Positions 62,747 through 64,000 of a DNA stretch of 64,000 nt are shown here, piece after piece (position 1 is the stretch's first letter; each line of letters starts with the position of its first letter). The notes under the pieces were generated by a model. The model saw nothing but the letters and a program-made list of their open reading frames with translations. It was not told where the DNA came from and searched no databases. This stretch comes from Albifimbria verrucaria (Eukaryota; Ascomycota; Sordariomycetes; Hypocreales; Stachybotryaceae), in assembly GCA_020081605.1 (NCBI GenBank), contig JAHREC010000011.1, positions 1,922,001 through 1,986,000 of the forward strand, in the 5' to 3' direction. The position numbers and the translations under genes are program-made.

Positions 62747-63629
62747 ATGGCTATTCCTATGCACAGACTGGGCGGTCGAGGTACGTTTTTATCCAGCCCT
62801 TGAAATCCGTTGAAACCCGTCAATTGACCGCCGAACAACAGCCCTTCACTCCGGTGATGACGACGCTGCTGAACAGGAGTACGATCGTCTCCGTGACTTG
62901 GCGCGCGCCGAGGCTGAGAAGCGCAATGCTTGCTTCGATCGCGTACGTTTGTTTTCTTTTCCTTCCCTCAATTGAATTCTGGAGGAGCTAACCAGAGAAA
63001 CAGTCTCGTCGAGCCTACGATGACGGCGACGGTGCCACGGCCAAACAACTGTCCAACGAAGGCAAGGCGCATGATCGCAAGATGGATGAATACAACCGCC
63101 AAGCCTCCGACTTCATCTTCCGCGAGAACAACGCGCCTGGTCGCGTCGAGCCCGACTGCATCGACCTCCACGGTCAGTTCGTAGAGGAAGCGGAGCGCAT
63201 CCTCGAGGAGCGCATCCGTGCAGACCAAGCCGCTGGCCAAACACATCTCCATGCCATCGTTGGCAAGGGCATCACTCTGCCGGCCATGTGCAGAAAATCA
63301 AGCCCAAGGTTGAGGAGATATGCCGCGAATTGGGTCTCCAATACCGTACAGAGGAGAATGCTGGCAGGATATACATCAATCTCCAGGGCGGCGAGCCGCA
63401 TGGACCTGGATACCAGGGCCATGGTGGTTCTGGAGGGTACTCTGGACACCAGGGCGGCCAACAGCACCACGGTGGACAACAGCATGGCGGAGAATACCCT
63501 GGCGGACAGCAGCACGGCGGACAGCACCAGCAGCAGAACCAGCAAAACGACGACATTGCCGAATTCGTTGGAAAGCAGCTGCCCTGGATTTTGCGCAAGA
63601 TGGAGAAGCATTGCTGTGTTATCATGTAA
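62747..63629 (+). CDS. Smr-domain protein with DUF1771 and C-terminal CaaX box, three exons, one apparent frameshift
   Basis: Order of parts: short N-terminus (MAIPMHRLGGR), DUF1771-type helices (YDRLRDLARAEAEKRNACFDR, then GDGATAKQLSNEGKAHDRKM), Smr domain (IDLHGQFVEEAERILEERI, then HAIVGKG and GRIYINLQGG), a Gly/His/Gln-rich linker, and a terminal helix ending CCVIM. Smr domains bind or cut nucleic acid; fungal members are poorly characterised. Introns are 62781-62841 and 62943-63003, both 61 bp and in good phase. One base is missing in the CC at 63280-63281, before GHVQKIKPKVEEI inside the Smr domain. The corrected length is 253 residues. The terminal CVIM fits a farnesylation motif, suggesting membrane attachment. 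Confidence 0.9.
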
Positions 63630-64000
63630 ATGGGTACGGGATCTGCGTTGCACCTCCTTCAACAACTCTGGCTTCTAGCACGGAGGGATGCCCTGTTACG
63701 ACTTTTCAAGGACTGCGTTAATGTGGCTTTGGCAATATCCATGTTTCTGGATCGCTAATGTCTGTTTTGAGATTTTTAGATCTGATTATGATGCTTTCTT
63801 GATGAGAAATCGTTTCGTTTTATACCCTTTATATAAATCGCATCAAATCTAGTAGATTTTAGAATCTATATACTCTGGTTGCATACCGAACTCCTAACAA
63901 TGTTTTCATTTACTGTTTTTACCTGCGCATTCTTCAACAACAAATCTTGATATATACTCTTTAGCTCTCACTTCCTTGCCTCTCTGGTTCGTCATCCGTA
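63630..64000. other. 3' flank of the Smr gene to the window edge
   Basis: AT-rich downstream sequence; no gene seen. Confidence 0.45.

Overview
The window is nuclear DNA of a filamentous ascomycete, most likely a sordariomycete and probably in the order Hypocreales. Supporting signs are short GT-AG introns (46-134 bp, one of 300 bp), a trifunctional glutamine amidotransferase/IGPS/PRAI tryptophan protein, a 353-residue group I G-alpha ending in CGLI, an ATG1 kinase and a full-length NUP188. No rRNA, CRISPR array or recognisable complete transposon was seen.

Layout: (1) 1-0.7 kb, start of a Pfs-domain (nucleoside phosphorylase-like) gene running off the left edge; a tRNA-Gly(GCC) with an 11-nt intron lies at 1.44 kb. 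(2) 2.2-5.3 kb, ATG1. (3) 5.3-9.3 kb, noncoding. (4) 9.3-12.2 kb, secreted subtilase. (5) 15.7-17.2 kb, ornithine aminotransferase. (6) 19.0-20.7 kb, secreted type-B carboxylesterase. (7) 22.0-22.9 kb, GAR transformylase. (8) 23.8-24.3 kb, tandem ~190-bp repeats. (9) 25.1-27.1 kb, GPI10; 27.5-30.5 kb, a Sac7-type RhoGAP. (10) 33.7-34.1 kb, TIM9. (11) 34.6-40.2 kb, NUP188, divergent from TRP1 at 40.7-43.1 kb. (12) 43.6-45.5 kb, a BRCT protein, convergent with the SNARE USE1. (13) 47.7-48.2 kb, CWC21, divergent from CDC123. (14) 50.4-51.6 kb, a DUF3716 protein; 53.5-54.7 kb, a G-alpha subunit. (15) 54.7-62.7 kb, a long gene-poor stretch holding one cryptic small gene candidate. (16) 62.7-63.6 kb, an Smr-domain protein ending in a CaaX box.

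Most genes are independent housekeeping functions (autophagy, nuclear pore, GPI anchors, mitochondrial import, splicing, eIF2 assembly, purine, tryptophan and ornithine metabolism, ER SNARE). There is no operon-like or metabolite cluster. Two secreted hydrolases (protease and esterase) are the only clear extracellular functions.

The main technical result is that at least a dozen conserved genes are interrupted by apparent single-base indels, mostly one-base losses in short homopolymers. Correcting them gives frames that divide by three and lengths that suit the families. The simplest reading is an assembly with homopolymer errors, not a set of pseudogenes. Spans given for these genes run from true start to true stop across the breaks.
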